From: Rhizobium leguminosarum
Lineage (GTDB): Bacteria; Pseudomonadota; Alphaproteobacteria; Rhizobiales; Rhizobiaceae
Reading direction: 5' to 3'
Assembly: GCF_002953715.1 (NCBI RefSeq)
Contig: NZ_CP025012.1
Coordinates: forward strand, 2,046,001 to 2,110,000
Length of the DNA stretch: 64,000 nt
In this document: one piece after another, positions 33,001 to 41,260 of the stretch
Position numbering within the stretch: position 1 is the first letter of the stretch
Layout of the letters: every line of letters starts with the position of its first letter
Program-made: the position numbers and the translations under genes
The notes under the pieces: generated by a model
What the model was told of the DNA's origin: nothing
The model's input: the letters and a program-made list of their open reading frames with translations, nothing else
The model's database searches: none

Positions 33001-35573
33001 TCACTCAGTTTTCATTGATGTGGACGAAGCATGTACGTTTCAGTCGTACAGTAATAATGCGAGCGTTTGAGACAGCGACGAAAGTCGGCGATTTAAATTT
33101 TACAGTCTATTGTTGCGACAACCTTAACACCAATTTTCTAGCCGCAGGCGATCATCTCGTTCACGCCGAGCGGCAAGCCGAGGCCGGGTTAGTACTCGCC
33201 GAACGCGCCCGCTTTGATCACATAGTGGACATCATGAAAGTGCAGCTCGGAGTAATCCGAAATCTGCGCGGGCTAACATATAAGTTTGGCTCATTCGATG
33301 ACGAACAGGTAAGCGAGAATGACTTGGAGGCTCGCTACGCTAACGATCCCGCGACAAAGCAACCCGAGTGTTGGTATTGGATCAGAAAGCTGCAGACACG
33401 CTTTTTCGCCGGAGATTTTCCCGCGGCATTAAATGCCGCGACGAAGGCGCGCGACTTACTTTGGACGTCCGCTGCCATGTTCGAGATAGCAGAGTATCAT
33501 TACTATCATGCGCTATCCCTCGCCGCGACCCAAGGCCGAGGAGGCCCCCCGGTTGCGAAGGAGGACATGATTGCTCTGGTCGCTCACCACAACCAGTTAG
33601 TGGCGTGGGCAAATATTTGCTCAGAAAACTTTGAGAACCGGGCCGCGCTTGTCGGTGCCGAGCTTGCTAGACTTGAAGGCCGCGATGATGACGCCGGACG
33701 CTTGTACGAGCTTGCAATTCGGTCCGCTCGCGCAAATGGTTTTATTCATAACGAGGCCATAGCCTATGAAACTGCGGCGCGCTTCTACGGTCTCCGCGGC
33801 TTCGAAGAATTTTTCAAACTGTACCTTTCCAAGTCGCGCGACAGCTACTTGCACTGGGGCGCGCATGCCAAAGTGAAGCAGCTAGAGTCGCTCTATCCGA
33901 TGCTTTTGAACCCGACCCTCAATCCCGTAAAAGACGAAAGAACTGGAGCTGAAAGGTTCTTCGACGCTGACGCCGTCCTAAAAGCATCGCAGGCATTGTC
34001 TAGCCAAATTCTCTTGCCAGACTTGGTTGAGCGCCTGATGACGCTAGCGTTGCAAAATGCGGGCGCCGATCGCGGACTTCTCATCCTATCCCAAGACAAC
34101 AGTTTCAGTATCGAAGCGGAGGCGTTGACAGAGGGGGAAGCGATTGTGTTGCGTCACGACCGCTCCGCGGCGCCGGCAATTCCACAAACGATCGTTCGTT
34201 ACGTCATCAGGACACACGAAACCGTGATCATTGACGACGCAGCGGCGCAACACATCTTTTCGAGTGACCCATACATCGGCAGACAAAAGCCCAGATCCGT
34301 GCTTTGTCTTCCTCTTATCCGTCAAGGCGTTCTAGGTGGGTTACTGTATTTAGAAAATAGTCTGGCGTCGCATGTGTTCACGGAGGACAGGGCGCGGTTG
34401 TTGGAGGTTATCGGAACCCAGGCGGCTATTTCACTTGAGAATACGCGTCTATACGCAGATCTCCAAGAACGCGAAGCGCGTATTCGACGCCTGTTCAACG
34501 CCAATATCATCGGAATATTCACCTGGAGCCTGGACGGAACGATCACGGATGCGAATGATGCCTTTCTGCAGATCGTTGGATATCAAAGTGACGATTTGGC
34601 CTCGGGTAGCATGCGATGGAAAGATCTGATGCCCAGCGACTGGGACCCGGAGAACGACCGAATTATCGGCGAGATGCTTGCAACCGGCGTTGCGACGCCG
34701 TTTGAGGGAGAATACGTTAGGAAGGACGGCAGCCGTGTTCCCGCCCTTATTGGCGCCGCACTTTTTGATGGCCGACCAACAGAAGGCGTTGCGTTCGTCA
34801 TTGACCTCACTGAGCTCCGACGCGCGGAGTGGTCTGCCCGTGACAGCGAACGCCGATATCACGACAGCCAGTTAGCTCTCGCACATGCCAACCGTGTGAC
34901 CACTTTGGGACACCTGGCAGCATCGATAGCCCATGAACTTAGCCAACCCCTGTCCGGCGTAGTTGTAAATGCGGAAGCGGCAAGATTGCTACTGAATGAG
35001 AGACCGAATTTGCCCGAGGCGCGAGAAGCTCTCGGTCGGATCGTGAGAGACGGCACCCGCGCTAGTCAAGTATTTAGCCGAATTCGTACTCTTATCAAAA
35101 GAAAGCCGCCGGAGAGGTCTTGGCTTGATATGAACGTTGTCGTTGGCGAAGTAATCGGCCTAACGTCAGGCGAAGCGCACAAAAATGGGATATTGCTCAA
35201 AGCGAACTTGACTGAAGGTTTACCGCTAACTCAGGGTGACAGAGTGCAGTTGCAGCAGGTGTTGCTTAACCTGATCATGAACGCGCTGGAAGCGATAAAG
35301 CAGGGCAGCGGTGGACGAGGCGAAGTTCAAGCAACTACTAACTTTTCAGCGTCAGGCGAAATTCGAATATCCGTACGGGATACCGGACCGGGTATTGAGC
35401 CAGAAAATCTGGAGCTCATCTTTGGGGCATTCTACACGACCAAGGCCGAGGGATTGGGCATGGGGCTCTCGATTTGCAGGTCCATTATTGAGGCGCACGG
35501 TGGCAAGTTGTGGGCAGAGACCGCGTTTCCGGTAGGGACCACTTTCAATTTTGTTTTACCCGCCCCAGAATAA
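30060..35573 (+). CDS. Trifunctional protein: Ser/Thr kinase-like / AAA ATPase / GAF-PAS sensor histidine kinase
   Basis: A giant 1837-aa cytosolic signalling protein. About 1-270: protein-kinase-like fold with HKDLRP at 132-137 and SDLYALGAIFYQMLTGALPF; the DFG site reads TGFG (152-155) and the HRDxxxxN Asn is changed, so phosphotransfer is doubtful. About 300-560: AAA ATPase with Walker A GYSGIGKSS at 335 and Walker B LILFLDDLHW (Asp465/466). About 700-1300: helical, TPR-like region. About 1310-1465: GAF domain. About 1475-1590: PAS domain. About 1605-1837: histidine kinase with phospho-acceptor His1625 (SIAHELSQPL), N-box LNLIMNALEAI, G boxes DTGPGIEP and GLGMGLSICRSI. No transmembrane helix is seen. 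Base composition is clearly more A+T-rich than that of its paralogue at 50624, suggesting separate acquisition. No response regulator is adjacent. ATG 30060 has GGAG nine bases upstream. Confidence 0.85.
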   Translation: MDPQISLGARGGGLSILWEDGERALCRGVISDGNKSSRNVLTLHLTSTSPRPASIDRLANEFQLKDHLDRGWAARPLEFVREPDRTMLVLEDPGGEVLSQRIGEPMSVDEFLRLAIGTAAALSRVHRHGLVHKDLRPIHILVDGPNADVHITGFGRASRLPRERQTLAPPDFLTETLLYVAPEQTGRMNRSIDSRSDLYALGAIFYQMLTGALPFSSSDPMELVHCHIARTPTPPHERLATIPIQVSNIVTKLLAKTADDRYQTAAGVEYDLRLCLAEWQVKRNIHPFAIGVFDTPDQLIMPEKLYGRDLAITSLMDAYDRVAANGTPELITICGYSGIGKSSVINELERLLLSSRGMFATGKFDEQKRDIPYATLAQAFQRLIRGLLSKSETDLDFWRDSLKGALGTQARLLVDVIPELTLIIGQQGPAPDLSVQQAQQAFQIALRRFVGVFATSDHPLILFLDDLHWADSASLDLLQDLTTHSELRFLLVIGAYRESEVNPNHPLVLKLEAIRDAGCETGQIVLQALSPKQCEEFVADALHRTRSRAASLARILHQKTGGNPFFLKQFLSGLYEEGLVSFDPAKREWFWDPSEIRRKQHTENVVELMAGKLVQLPTETRIALQQLACLGTSATTSMLSTVLSMSETRVDAALWEATRREFVEHSDGSYRFFHDRILEAAYSLIPEQTLAHTHLLIGRLLVSHTPVEQREEIIFDAVTHLNRARELIVSTEEKEQLSELNLMAGKRARASTAYHQALKFFEVGASLLTTEAWENRHETAFALEFYRAECEFLIGEMRIAEKRLNLLSSRCANGLERANVACLRIDLHTTLDECDEAVDVCIGYLRFLGVNWVAHPKRAQVKREYEKIWKNLGSRTIEQLSDLPLTNDAIARATLDVLTRVLPSALFTDANLLSLAICHSVNISLEKGHGDGSCVAYVFFSKIAGPQFNDFDAGYRFANLGYELVEKRDLERFRAPTLLWFTQFSLMWTKHVRFSRTVIMRAFETATKVGDLNFTVYCCDNLNTNFLAAGDHLVHAERQAEAGLVLAERARFDHIVDIMKVQLGVIRNLRGLTYKFGSFDDEQVSENDLEARYANDPATKQPECWYWIRKLQTRFFAGDFPAALNAATKARDLLWTSAAMFEIAEYHYYHALSLAATQGRGGPPVAKEDMIALVAHHNQLVAWANICSENFENRAALVGAELARLEGRDDDAGRLYELAIRSARANGFIHNEAIAYETAARFYGLRGFEEFFKLYLSKSRDSYLHWGAHAKVKQLESLYPMLLNPTLNPVKDERTGAERFFDADAVLKASQALSSQILLPDLVERLMTLALQNAGADRGLLILSQDNSFSIEAEALTEGEAIVLRHDRSAAPAIPQTIVRYVIRTHETVIIDDAAAQHIFSSDPYIGRQKPRSVLCLPLIRQGVLGGLLYLENSLASHVFTEDRARLLEVIGTQAAISLENTRLYADLQEREARIRRLFNANIIGIFTWSLDGTITDANDAFLQIVGYQSDDLASGSMRWKDLMPSDWDPENDRIIGEMLATGVATPFEGEYVRKDGSRVPALIGAALFDGRPTEGVAFVIDLTELRRAEWSARDSERRYHDSQLALAHANRVTTLGHLAASIAHELSQPLSGVVVNAEAARLLLNERPNLPEAREALGRIVRDGTRASQVFSRIRTLIKRKPPERSWLDMNVVVGEVIGLTSGEAHKNGILLKANLTEGLPLTQGDRVQLQQVLLNLIMNALEAIKQGSGGRGEVQATTNFSASGEIRISVRDTGPGIEPENLELIFGAFYTTKAEGLGMGLSICRSIIEAHGGKLWAETAFPVGTTFNFVLPAPE

Positions 35574-35584
35574 CGGCAGATCGC

Positions 35585-35723
35585 GCATTTTTTTCATCGA
35601 CGTCTTGGGCGAGTGCCGTGCAGGGTTCTACGCTGCCGCGCGACGGGCAGAAGGTTTCCTACGAATTGGGGCCGAGAGCGCAAGACGGGCAAGTCGAAGG
35701 CGGAAAACGTCCGCGGATTCTGA
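35585..35723 (+). pseudogene. Cold-shock protein (CspA-like) remnant
   Basis: A decayed C-terminal half of a cold-shock protein: STLPRDGQKVSYEL in one frame, then after a frame change RKTGKSKAENVRGF and TGA (35721-35723). This corresponds to the usual GLxxLxxGQxVxFE...RxTGKxSAExV ending of Csp proteins. The N-terminal RNA-binding segment is missing or unrecognisable. It lies between the giant kinase and the GNAT gene. Confidence 0.6.
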
Positions 35724-35747
35724 CCAATCCATCGGCGGAGCGTTGCG

Positions 35748-36260
35748 ATGAAGATCAGGACGGCCACCCTCGATGACGTGGCGGCGATGGGCGCGATGCT
35801 CGAGAGGCTGGTCGCCGCCGGCAAGCGAACTGCGGCGGCGGACGAAGAACACGTCGAAAATCCGCTCGGTATACGTTGCACTCTCGCGGAAGACGGCGAC
35901 GGCAATCTCCTCGGGTTCCAGTCGCTGATCCACGCCGTCGAGGGCAAACATTACGACACGCCTGTTGGCTGGGATCATTGGCACGCATCTGTCGCCCGAA
36001 GCAGACGAACGGGCGTCGGCACCAAGCTGTTTGTGGCGAGCAAAGAGGCCACAATCAAGGCCGGGCTAACAAAGATCGAAGCCTTCATCGGCAAGGACAA
36101 CTCGGTCGCGCAGGCATTACGAGCGGATGGGTTTCGAGACCTTTCGGCATACGGAAGCGGCGGTCTACGAGGTTTGGACACGAAGTTAAGGGAGGACCGC
36201 CCTTTTGAGGTCGCTTTTACGCCCCGTCCGCTGCCGCTTCAACTTTGCGCATCAGGATAA
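35748..36260 (+). CDS. GNAT-family N-acetyltransferase
   Basis: A 170-aa acetyl-CoA-dependent transferase. The N-terminal MKIRTATLDDVAAMGAML and the acetyl-CoA-binding region SRRTGVGTKLFVASKEATI (a variant of R/QxxGxG/A) are present, followed by AGLTKIEAFIGKDNSVAQAL. Substrate unknown. The last 44 bases overlap the convergent DUF488 gene, and the C-terminus past about residue 150 (RPFEVAFTPRPLPLQLCASG) looks unlike the family, so the natural stop may have been lost during rearrangement. No clear ribosome-binding site other than GGAG at 35736. Confidence 0.65.
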   Translation: MKIRTATLDDVAAMGAMLERLVAAGKRTAAADEEHVENPLGIRCTLAEDGDGNLLGFQSLIHAVEGKHYDTPVGWDHWHASVARSRRTGVGTKLFVASKEATIKAGLTKIEAFIGKDNSVAQALRADGFRDLSAYGSGGLRGLDTKLREDRPFEVAFTPRPLPLQLCASG

Positions 36261-36573
36261 TTGCATGATTATGGTCGTGATCGCGTGCGGCATAAAGCAA
36301 AGTGACGTCCTGACTCGACACCAATCCCCGAAGCTCGCCGAGGGCGCTATTGCAGCTCAGTTCCTTTTGATAGCGATCTTGGAATTCCTCCCAGCGATCG
36401 ACGCGATGGTCAAACCATTTTCGCAGTTCGGTACTAGGGGCGACGTCCTTCATCCAGCGGTCAAGGCTGGCGTCCTTTCTTGAGAGGCCGCGTGGCCAGA
36501 TCCTATCGACCAATATCCTCTCGCCGTCGGCTGTTGCCGGCGCCTCGTAGACGCGTTTAATCCTCACTGCCAT
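36217..36573 (-). CDS. DUF488 family protein (YeaO-like)
   Basis: A small 118-aa soluble protein. The family signature is plain: VKRVYE-type start (RIKRVYEAPATADGERILVDRIWPRGLSRK), WFDHRVDRWEEFQDRYQKEL and LLYAARDHDHNHAIIL. DUF488 proteins are widespread in proteobacteria, often beside stress or heavy-metal genes; the biochemical role is unknown. It lies 24 bases after the peroxiredoxin-like gene on the same strand, so the two are probably cotranscribed. Confidence 0.85.
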   Translation of the reverse strand: MAVRIKRVYEAPATADGERILVDRIWPRGLSRKDASLDRWMKDVAPSTELRKWFDHRVDRWEEFQDRYQKELSCNSALGELRGLVSSQDVTLLYAARDHDHNHAIILMRKVEAAADGA

Positions 36574-36597
36574 CGCCTGCGATCCCCCTCGGTACTC

Positions 36598-37191
36598 CTA
36601 CGCCTCGCCCAACGTTTCTGCCAGGATCTGGCCGTACGGAAAAAAGTCGTCCTTTCGGCCTCCGTTCCATGCGTCCCGAAGCGCCGGCTTTGTGATGTCC
36701 CAGTCCGCGAAGGACTTCGTGCAGACCGCGCGAAGATCAAGTCGCAGTTCCTCGACGGTGGGACGCCCGAAGAACCAATAGCCATTGTAAATCTTGTGAA
36801 CGACCAGTTTCGGCTCGAGCACGATCACGTGCGGGATCATCGGATTGTGGATTGGATCGGTGTACTCGGCGATATCCAAGTCCTTCTGGATTATCCGTCG
36901 CGGGTCGGCCAGGAACGGCCACTGCGCGCCGACGCCGCTGCGATACTCGTGCGTCTCGGCGATAGCGTCGGTGCTGATCGTAACCATACGGCAATATCCA
37001 ACGGTCATCTCTCGATGGAGTTGGAGCAATCCCTCCGCTTGCCGTCGGTCTTTAGGGCAGTAGCTTCCCCGACTAAGCACGACCACCGTCGGATACACGC
37101 CCTGGAGTTCAGAAAGCTTTCGGCGCTTGCCGGTGTGATCGCTCAGTTCAAAGTCGGGGAATACGGCGCCCGGCACGATGTCCGCTCTCAT
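36598..37191 (-). CDS. Peroxiredoxin-like (AhpC/TSA-fold) protein
   Basis: A 197-aa thioredoxin-fold protein: PGAVFPDFELSDHTGKRRKLSEL at the N-terminus and VVVLSRGSYCPKDRRQAEGL, where the Cys is at the peroxidatic position of the AhpC/TSA fold (normally T-x-x-C; here S-Y-C-P). A second Cys in VGYCRMVTIS and one near residue 155 might resolve the disulfide. It may reduce peroxides, or act as a redoxin-like protein with lost peroxidase motif. ATG 37191 has GGAGGAACAG upstream. It probably forms an operon with DUF488. Confidence 0.7.
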   Translation of the reverse strand: MRADIVPGAVFPDFELSDHTGKRRKLSELQGVYPTVVVLSRGSYCPKDRRQAEGLLQLHREMTVGYCRMVTISTDAIAETHEYRSGVGAQWPFLADPRRIIQKDLDIAEYTDPIHNPMIPHVIVLEPKLVVHKIYNGYWFFGRPTVEELRLDLRAVCTKSFADWDITKPALRDAWNGGRKDDFFPYGQILAETLGEA

Positions 37192-37336
37192 CTGTTCCTC
37201 CGATAAAGGCTCTGACCTGTTCCATCCGACACAGGAAACCTCACTCTTGCCTTCCGCGCCATTGCACTTAGGTGTCGCCGGGAACCCTTTCGGTGATAGG
37301 CGGCTGGCGAGCGTTGGGACCGCCTGCCGCTGCTTG

Positions 37337-37564
37337 TCAGGCGATGGATGTCATGTCTTTCAGGAAGTGATACCGGAGGTCGCTCTTCAGGACGCGCTCG
37401 TAAGCTTCGTTGACATCCTTGATTTTGATCGTCTCGATCTCGGGAACGATGTCGTGCTTTCCCGAGAATTTCAGCTTCCGCTTGAAGGATCCGATCGTCG
37501 AACCTGCGACGTTCCGGCAAGCGTGAAAAAACCCCGCCAGTGTCGAGTAAGGAATGTCTCGCAT
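37337..37564 (-). pseudogene. Zinc-type alcohol dehydrogenase, C-terminal remnant
   Basis: The last roughly 60 residues (VAGSTIGSFKRKLKF, then KDVNEAYERVLKSDLRYHF, ending DMTSIA) match the end of YahK/AdhC-type NAD(P)-dependent alcohol dehydrogenases, where LxGSxIG and VNEAYERxLKSDVRYRFVIDM are usual. The catalytic and Rossmann domains are missing. The first 15 residues of the open frame do not fit the family. It is a truncated relic on the minus strand. Confidence 0.65.
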
Positions 37565-37624
37565 CTACTGGTCGCATCTCCCCGACGCTAACACACGGCA
37601 ACGACGGCGCGCCGGCGTCGCGCC

Positions 37625-37643
37625 GATACGATGGTGCAATAGC
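37625..37643 (+). promoter_or_regulatory. Shared operator/promoter motif upstream of Tat-exported hydrolase
   Basis: GATACGATGGTGCAATAGC, 115 bases before ATG 37758 and reading towards it. The left half is poorly kept. Confidence 0.6.
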
Positions 37644-37757
37644 GGGCCGTGCCCAGTTGACCCAAACTCTGCGGATAGTGAACCCAGCGGCCGGGCTGTC
37701 GAGCCACTCTCGAAGGACGCCGACTAGGGCTTGGCTTTTTCAACGGAGAACGCGGCA

Positions 37758-38798
37758 ATGGGAAACACACAACTCGCAAGCCTGACGCGGCGTTCGTTCG
37801 GAGGCGTCGCGCTCGGCCTCACCGCTGCAGGGATACTTCCTGAACGCAGCACATCGGCGGCGGAAACCCATAGAGTCTCGGCGTCGCCGACATTGGCCAC
37901 GTTCGACGACATCCGGCACGTCGACGCTGGAGATCTCAACGTCGCCTATGCGGAACTCGGCCCATCCGACGGATCTCCGGTCCTTCTGCTTCATGGCTGG
38001 CCTTACGACATAGACAGCTTCGCCGAGGTCGCGCCGGCCCTCGCCGCCCGCGGCCACCGCGTCGTGGTCCCCTACCTTCGTGGCTACGGTGGCACGAAGT
38101 TTTTGTCAGGCAAGACGAAGCGGAATGGCCAGCCCTCCGCTCTCGCGGTCGACACGATAAAGCTCATGGACGCGTTGAAGATCGAGAAGGCGACCCTGGC
38201 AGGGTTCGATTGGGGCGCAAGGACTGCGGATATCGTCGCTGCCCTGTGGCCAGAACGATGCAAGTCGCTCGTGTCCGTGAGCGGATACCTCATCGGAAGC
38301 CAAGCGGCAGGCGCAAAGCCCCTTCCCCCAACGGCGGAGCTGCAATGGTGGTACCAGTTCTATTTCACCACCGATCGCGGTCGCGATGGATACGAAAAGT
38401 ACACGAACGACTTCAACAAGCTCATCTGGAAGCTCGCCTCCCCAAGCTGGAGTTTTGACGACACGACGTTTGCGAGGAGCGCCAAAGCCTTCGACAATCC
38501 CGACCATGTCGATATCGTCGTTCACAATTACCGTTGGCGATTGAGCTTGGCAAAGGGAGAGGCCCGTTTCGACAAGTACGAGGCTCTCCTTGCCCAATCG
38601 CCCGAAGTCCAGGTGCCGACGATCACGCTCGAGGGCGACGCGAACGGCGCACCTCATCCCGACCCGCAGGTCTACGCGGCCAAGTTCAAGGGCAAGTACG
38701 AACATAGGCTGGTCACTGCTGGGATCGGTCACAACCTCCCTCAGGAAGCACCGGAAGCATTTGCGAAGGCGGTCATCGACGCGGAAGCGATGGCATAG
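37758..38798 (+). CDS. Tat-exported alpha/beta hydrolase (epoxide hydrolase / dehalogenase type)
   Basis: A 346-aa enzyme. The N-terminus carries a Tat leader (LTRRSFGGVALGLTAAGIL, Ala-x-Ala-like site near 40), predicting folded export to the periplasm. The hydrolase core has the oxyanion HGWPYDIDSF and the nucleophile elbow GFDWGART, with Asp rather than Ser, as in epoxide hydrolases and haloalkane dehalogenases. The catalytic His lies in GIGHNLPQEAPEAF. Substrates are probably epoxides, halogenated or ester compounds. ATG 37758 follows ACGGAGAA. It is preceded by a shared motif copy and followed by a decayed aldehyde dehydrogenase. The intact epoxide hydrolase at 46401 is a different subfamily. 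Confidence 0.85.
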   Translation: MGNTQLASLTRRSFGGVALGLTAAGILPERSTSAAETHRVSASPTLATFDDIRHVDAGDLNVAYAELGPSDGSPVLLLHGWPYDIDSFAEVAPALAARGHRVVVPYLRGYGGTKFLSGKTKRNGQPSALAVDTIKLMDALKIEKATLAGFDWGARTADIVAALWPERCKSLVSVSGYLIGSQAAGAKPLPPTAELQWWYQFYFTTDRGRDGYEKYTNDFNKLIWKLASPSWSFDDTTFARSAKAFDNPDHVDIVVHNYRWRLSLAKGEARFDKYEALLAQSPEVQVPTITLEGDANGAPHPDPQVYAAKFKGKYEHRLVTAGIGHNLPQEAPEAFAKAVIDAEAMA

Positions 38799-38867
38799 CG
38801 GCGACATCGCCAACGTAGTCGCCGCGTTTGAAAAGAAAGCAGCCCCGGAGATAGCAAGCTGACGGAA

Positions 38868-39800
38868 TTGAAAAACGAATTGGCGGCGAGGCTGTTCGAC
38901 AATTTCTTTGTCGGTGGTTGGTTACTGGCGTCCGGGAGTGAAACGAATGCCGTCATCAGCACTTCTATCAGAGAGATGGTGGCGATCCTTCTCTACGCCA
39001 CGTCCGAAGAAGTCTACATAGCCATCCTTGCAGCCCGCATCGCATTCGATAGGGGAGCGTAGGCGCCCCTCGTCAACGGGGTGGCGGAATCTCACGAACG
39101 CCGCCAGCCGCTTTTTTCAAAACTCTGGACCGCGCAGGTGGCGGCAAGGTAACGAAGGTTTGCTTCACCAAAAGCGTCGCGACGGCTAGCAGCATCGCTT
39201 CCGTCGTCGCGGCACGGATGGGCCGACTGACATTCGAGATCGGCGGGAAGTCGGCCGCCATCCTGCTGCCGGACCTGGACATTGCCAAAGCGCTGCCGAC
39301 ACTCGAACAATTCACGATGCGGTTCTTCGGCCAGTTCTGCTTCTCTCAAACCTGTCTCGTCGTCCCTCGATCGCGGGAAGAGGAGATGGTCGGCGCCTGC
39401 CCCAGCCGCGTTTCTTCATTTCGAATGGTCGACCCGTGGTACCTGGAGGTGCATGTCGGACCCGTCCCCAACCGCGTGCAGTTCGACAAGGCAATGGGTT
39501 ACATCGCGCAATGCGTCGAGGACGGGGCCAAAGTCACCGTGCAGACCTACGACGACAGCGACGAGGCCGTCGCCATCGCGTACGACACGGGCTTCGGCTT
39601 GAGCGGAGCCGTTTTCGGCGACGTCGACCGGGCACTCGACGTAGCCCGCAGAATTCCGACCGGCCAGATGCATTTGCCATGGAGCTGGCCGCGAGTGCGC
39701 CGTTTAGCGGTGTCACGATGTCGGGCGTCGGTCGAGAAGGCGGACCCGCTTGAAGCATTCCTTTTGAACACAAAGCGATCACCTCCCCGTCGAGCTGATG
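38868..39800 (+). pseudogene. Aldehyde dehydrogenase, heavily decayed
   Basis: Segments align in order with NAD(P)-dependent aldehyde dehydrogenases: FDNFFVGGWLLASGSETN and AAR-x-AFDRG (N-terminus), KVCFTKSVATASSIASVVAA, LTFEIGGKSAAILLPDLD with the general-base Glu, SQTCLVVPRSREEE with the catalytic Cys, VGPVPNRVQFDKAMGYIAQ, then DDSDEAVAIAYDTGFGLSG and VDRALDVARRIPTGQM. In another frame the end APFSGVTMSGVGREGG appears. Internal deletions, at least two frame changes and stop codons (for example TAG at 39060) make it non-functional. It lies downstream of the motif-driven hydrolase and may once have shared its transcript. Confidence 0.75.
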
Positions 39801-39827
39801 AAAGCATCGCTCTACGCACCCGAGCAT

Positions 39828-39862
39828 TAAAAAGGCCGCGAGACAGGCGTCCCGCGACCTTC
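39828..39862 (-). terminator. Rho-independent terminator of the DJ-1/PfpI gene
   Basis: On the minus strand a stem with arms AAGGTCGCGGGA and TCTCGCGGCCTT (two mismatches) is followed by TTTTTAA. It begins 20 bases after the stop of the DJ-1 gene at 39882. Confidence 0.7.
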
Positions 39863-39881
39863 GGGCCCGAAATCTTCGAGC

Positions 39882-40580
39882 CTAGGCAGCCGTCGAAGCT
39901 TGGACGCTGGAGAGAAGCGCAACCAACGCTTGGGCGCCTGCCGTGGACGATGCTGGGTTTTGGCCGGTAATGAGCCGGCCGTCGGTAATGGCGAAGCTCT
40001 CCCAGTCGCCCTTCTTTTCGAACAGTCCGCCCAAGCGCTTCAGTTCGTCCTCCACCAAGAAGGGCACGACCTTTGTGAGCTGGACCGCCTCCTCCTCGGA
40101 ATTGGCGAACCCGGTCACCCTCTTGCCCTTGACGATCGGCGCGCCCTTGTAGGTCACGTGGTGCAAGACGCCAGGCGCATGGCAAACGGCCGCGACAGGT
40201 TTGCCGGAATTGTAGAAGGACTCGATGAGGTTGATCGAATCCCGATCTTCGGCCAGATCCCACATCGGCCCGTGGCCGCCGGGGTAGAACACGGCGTCGA
40301 AGTCTTCAGAGCGCATGTCCTTCAGTCTCTTCGTGTTGGCGAAGACCTTCTGTGCCGCCTCATCTTTTTTGAAGCGCGTCATTGCAGGGGTCTGGTTTTC
40401 CGGAAGATCGCTTTTCGGATCGACCGGTGGCTGGCCGCCTTTCGGCGAGGCAAGCGTCAGTTCGATCCCGGCGTCCTTGAACACATAATACGGCGCCGCG
40501 CCCTCTTCGAGCCAGAAGCCAGTCTTGCGCCCGGTGTTGCCAAGCGTGTCGTGCGATGTGAATACCATCAGGACCTTCAT
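39882..40580 (-). CDS. DJ-1/PfpI family protein (Hsp31/glyoxalase III-like)
   Basis: A 232-aa single-domain class I glutamine-amidotransferase-like protein. FTSHDTLGNTGRKTGFWLEE near the N-terminus and FYPGGHGPMWDLAED are typical of the Hsp31/YDR533C branch, and the nucleophile elbow AVCHAPGVLHHV has the reactive Cys followed by His. Members act as glutathione-independent glyoxalases, chaperones or deglycases. ATG 40580 has AAGGAGACG upstream; the longer open frame from 40688 is not needed. A shared motif copy lies 77 bases before the start and a clear terminator follows the stop, so this is a monocistronic unit of the proposed detoxification regulon. Confidence 0.85.
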   Translation of the reverse strand: MKVLMVFTSHDTLGNTGRKTGFWLEEGAAPYYVFKDAGIELTLASPKGGQPPVDPKSDLPENQTPAMTRFKKDEAAQKVFANTKRLKDMRSEDFDAVFYPGGHGPMWDLAEDRDSINLIESFYNSGKPVAAVCHAPGVLHHVTYKGAPIVKGKRVTGFANSEEEAVQLTKVVPFLVEDELKRLGGLFEKKGDWESFAITDGRLITGQNPASSTAGAQALVALLSSVQASTAA

Positions 40581-40656
40581 CGTCGTCTCCTTCGGTCGGT
40601 TCAGCAGCCGGAGTTGGGCTGCGGGGGTACTATGTTCCCGAATGACGAGAGACGCA

Positions 40657-40672
40657 GTTGCACAATGGTATC
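40657..40672 (-). promoter_or_regulatory. Shared operator/promoter motif upstream of DJ-1/PfpI gene
   Basis: On the minus strand GATACCATTGTGCAAC, reading towards ATG 40580. It lies within about 20 bases of the stop of the NTF2-like gene, so the DJ-1 gene is probably transcribed on its own. Confidence 0.65.
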
Positions 40673-40674
40673 GG

Positions 40675-41148
40675 TCAGCGCCCCGCATCGCCGAGGATCA
40701 GCTCTTGGTACGCCGCCAGCATCTTCGGGTCTTCGACAGATCCATGATGATGGAGCTGCAGCCAGGCCCCGTCCCTCCGGACGAACCACCGAGTCGTGCG
40801 GAAGGCCACCGTCATCGGCCGTTCCGGCGTCTGGCAGACGCCGCGCTCACGACCGACGAACAAGTGCCAGTCGTCTCCGCCCTGGCTGGAGAAATCGTGG
40901 AAGGTCACCTGCACATTCGTCCTGCCTTCGAAAATCCTGGAATAGCCTTCGGCAATCGTGCGCCATCCGCGCCGTATCCCTCCGATGGGGTTGTCCATGC
41001 TCGGTTCATGACCGACCGCCCAGACGGCTTGTACCGGGGCCAGGTCTCCTGAGTTGAACGCCCTGTAGAACTCTATAAGAGCGTCGAGAGCTCCCCCGTC
41101 TTCAGCCTTCGCCTCGTCTCCGGTGACTTCGAGAAGATTGCGTTGCAT
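40675..41148 (-). CDS. NTF2-like/SnoaL-fold protein
   Basis: A 157-aa protein of the NTF2-like cone fold: DALIEFYRAFNSGDLAPVQAVW, GGIRRGWRTIAEGYSRIFEG and RTTRWFVRRDGAWLQLHHHGS are typical of the 'nuclear transport factor 2 family/SnoaL-like' class, which includes polyketide cyclases, ketosteroid isomerase-like enzymes and proteins of unknown function. No catalytic set can be assigned. ATG 41148 is preceded by AAGGGTCACGCC. A well-conserved motif copy lies 82 bases upstream. The DJ-1 gene follows, with its own motif copy. Confidence 0.75.
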   Translation of the reverse strand: MQRNLLEVTGDEAKAEDGGALDALIEFYRAFNSGDLAPVQAVWAVGHEPSMDNPIGGIRRGWRTIAEGYSRIFEGRTNVQVTFHDFSSQGGDDWHLFVGRERGVCQTPERPMTVAFRTTRWFVRRDGAWLQLHHHGSVEDPKMLAAYQELILGDAGR

Positions 41149-41229
41149 GGCGTGACCCTTTCGTAGGCGAACATCTAGGAGCGCGACGGAGCCGCACGGC
41201 GATCAGGATGGAAATTCGAGGGACAAAAA

Positions 41230-41260
41230 GCTATTGTACGATGGTGTGGCTAGTATCGCG
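41230..41260 (-). promoter_or_regulatory. Shared operator/promoter motif upstream of NTF2-like gene
   Basis: On the minus strand left half CGCGATACTA, then right half ACACCATCGTACAATAGC, identical over 15 bases to copies at 42588 and 9051. Confidence 0.7.

Noticed and set aside
39900..41057. 385-codon plus-strand frame across the DJ-1 and NTF2-like genes
   Set aside because: Antisense to two recognised genes with ribosome-binding sites and a terminator; low-complexity Arg/Gly/Leu composition.
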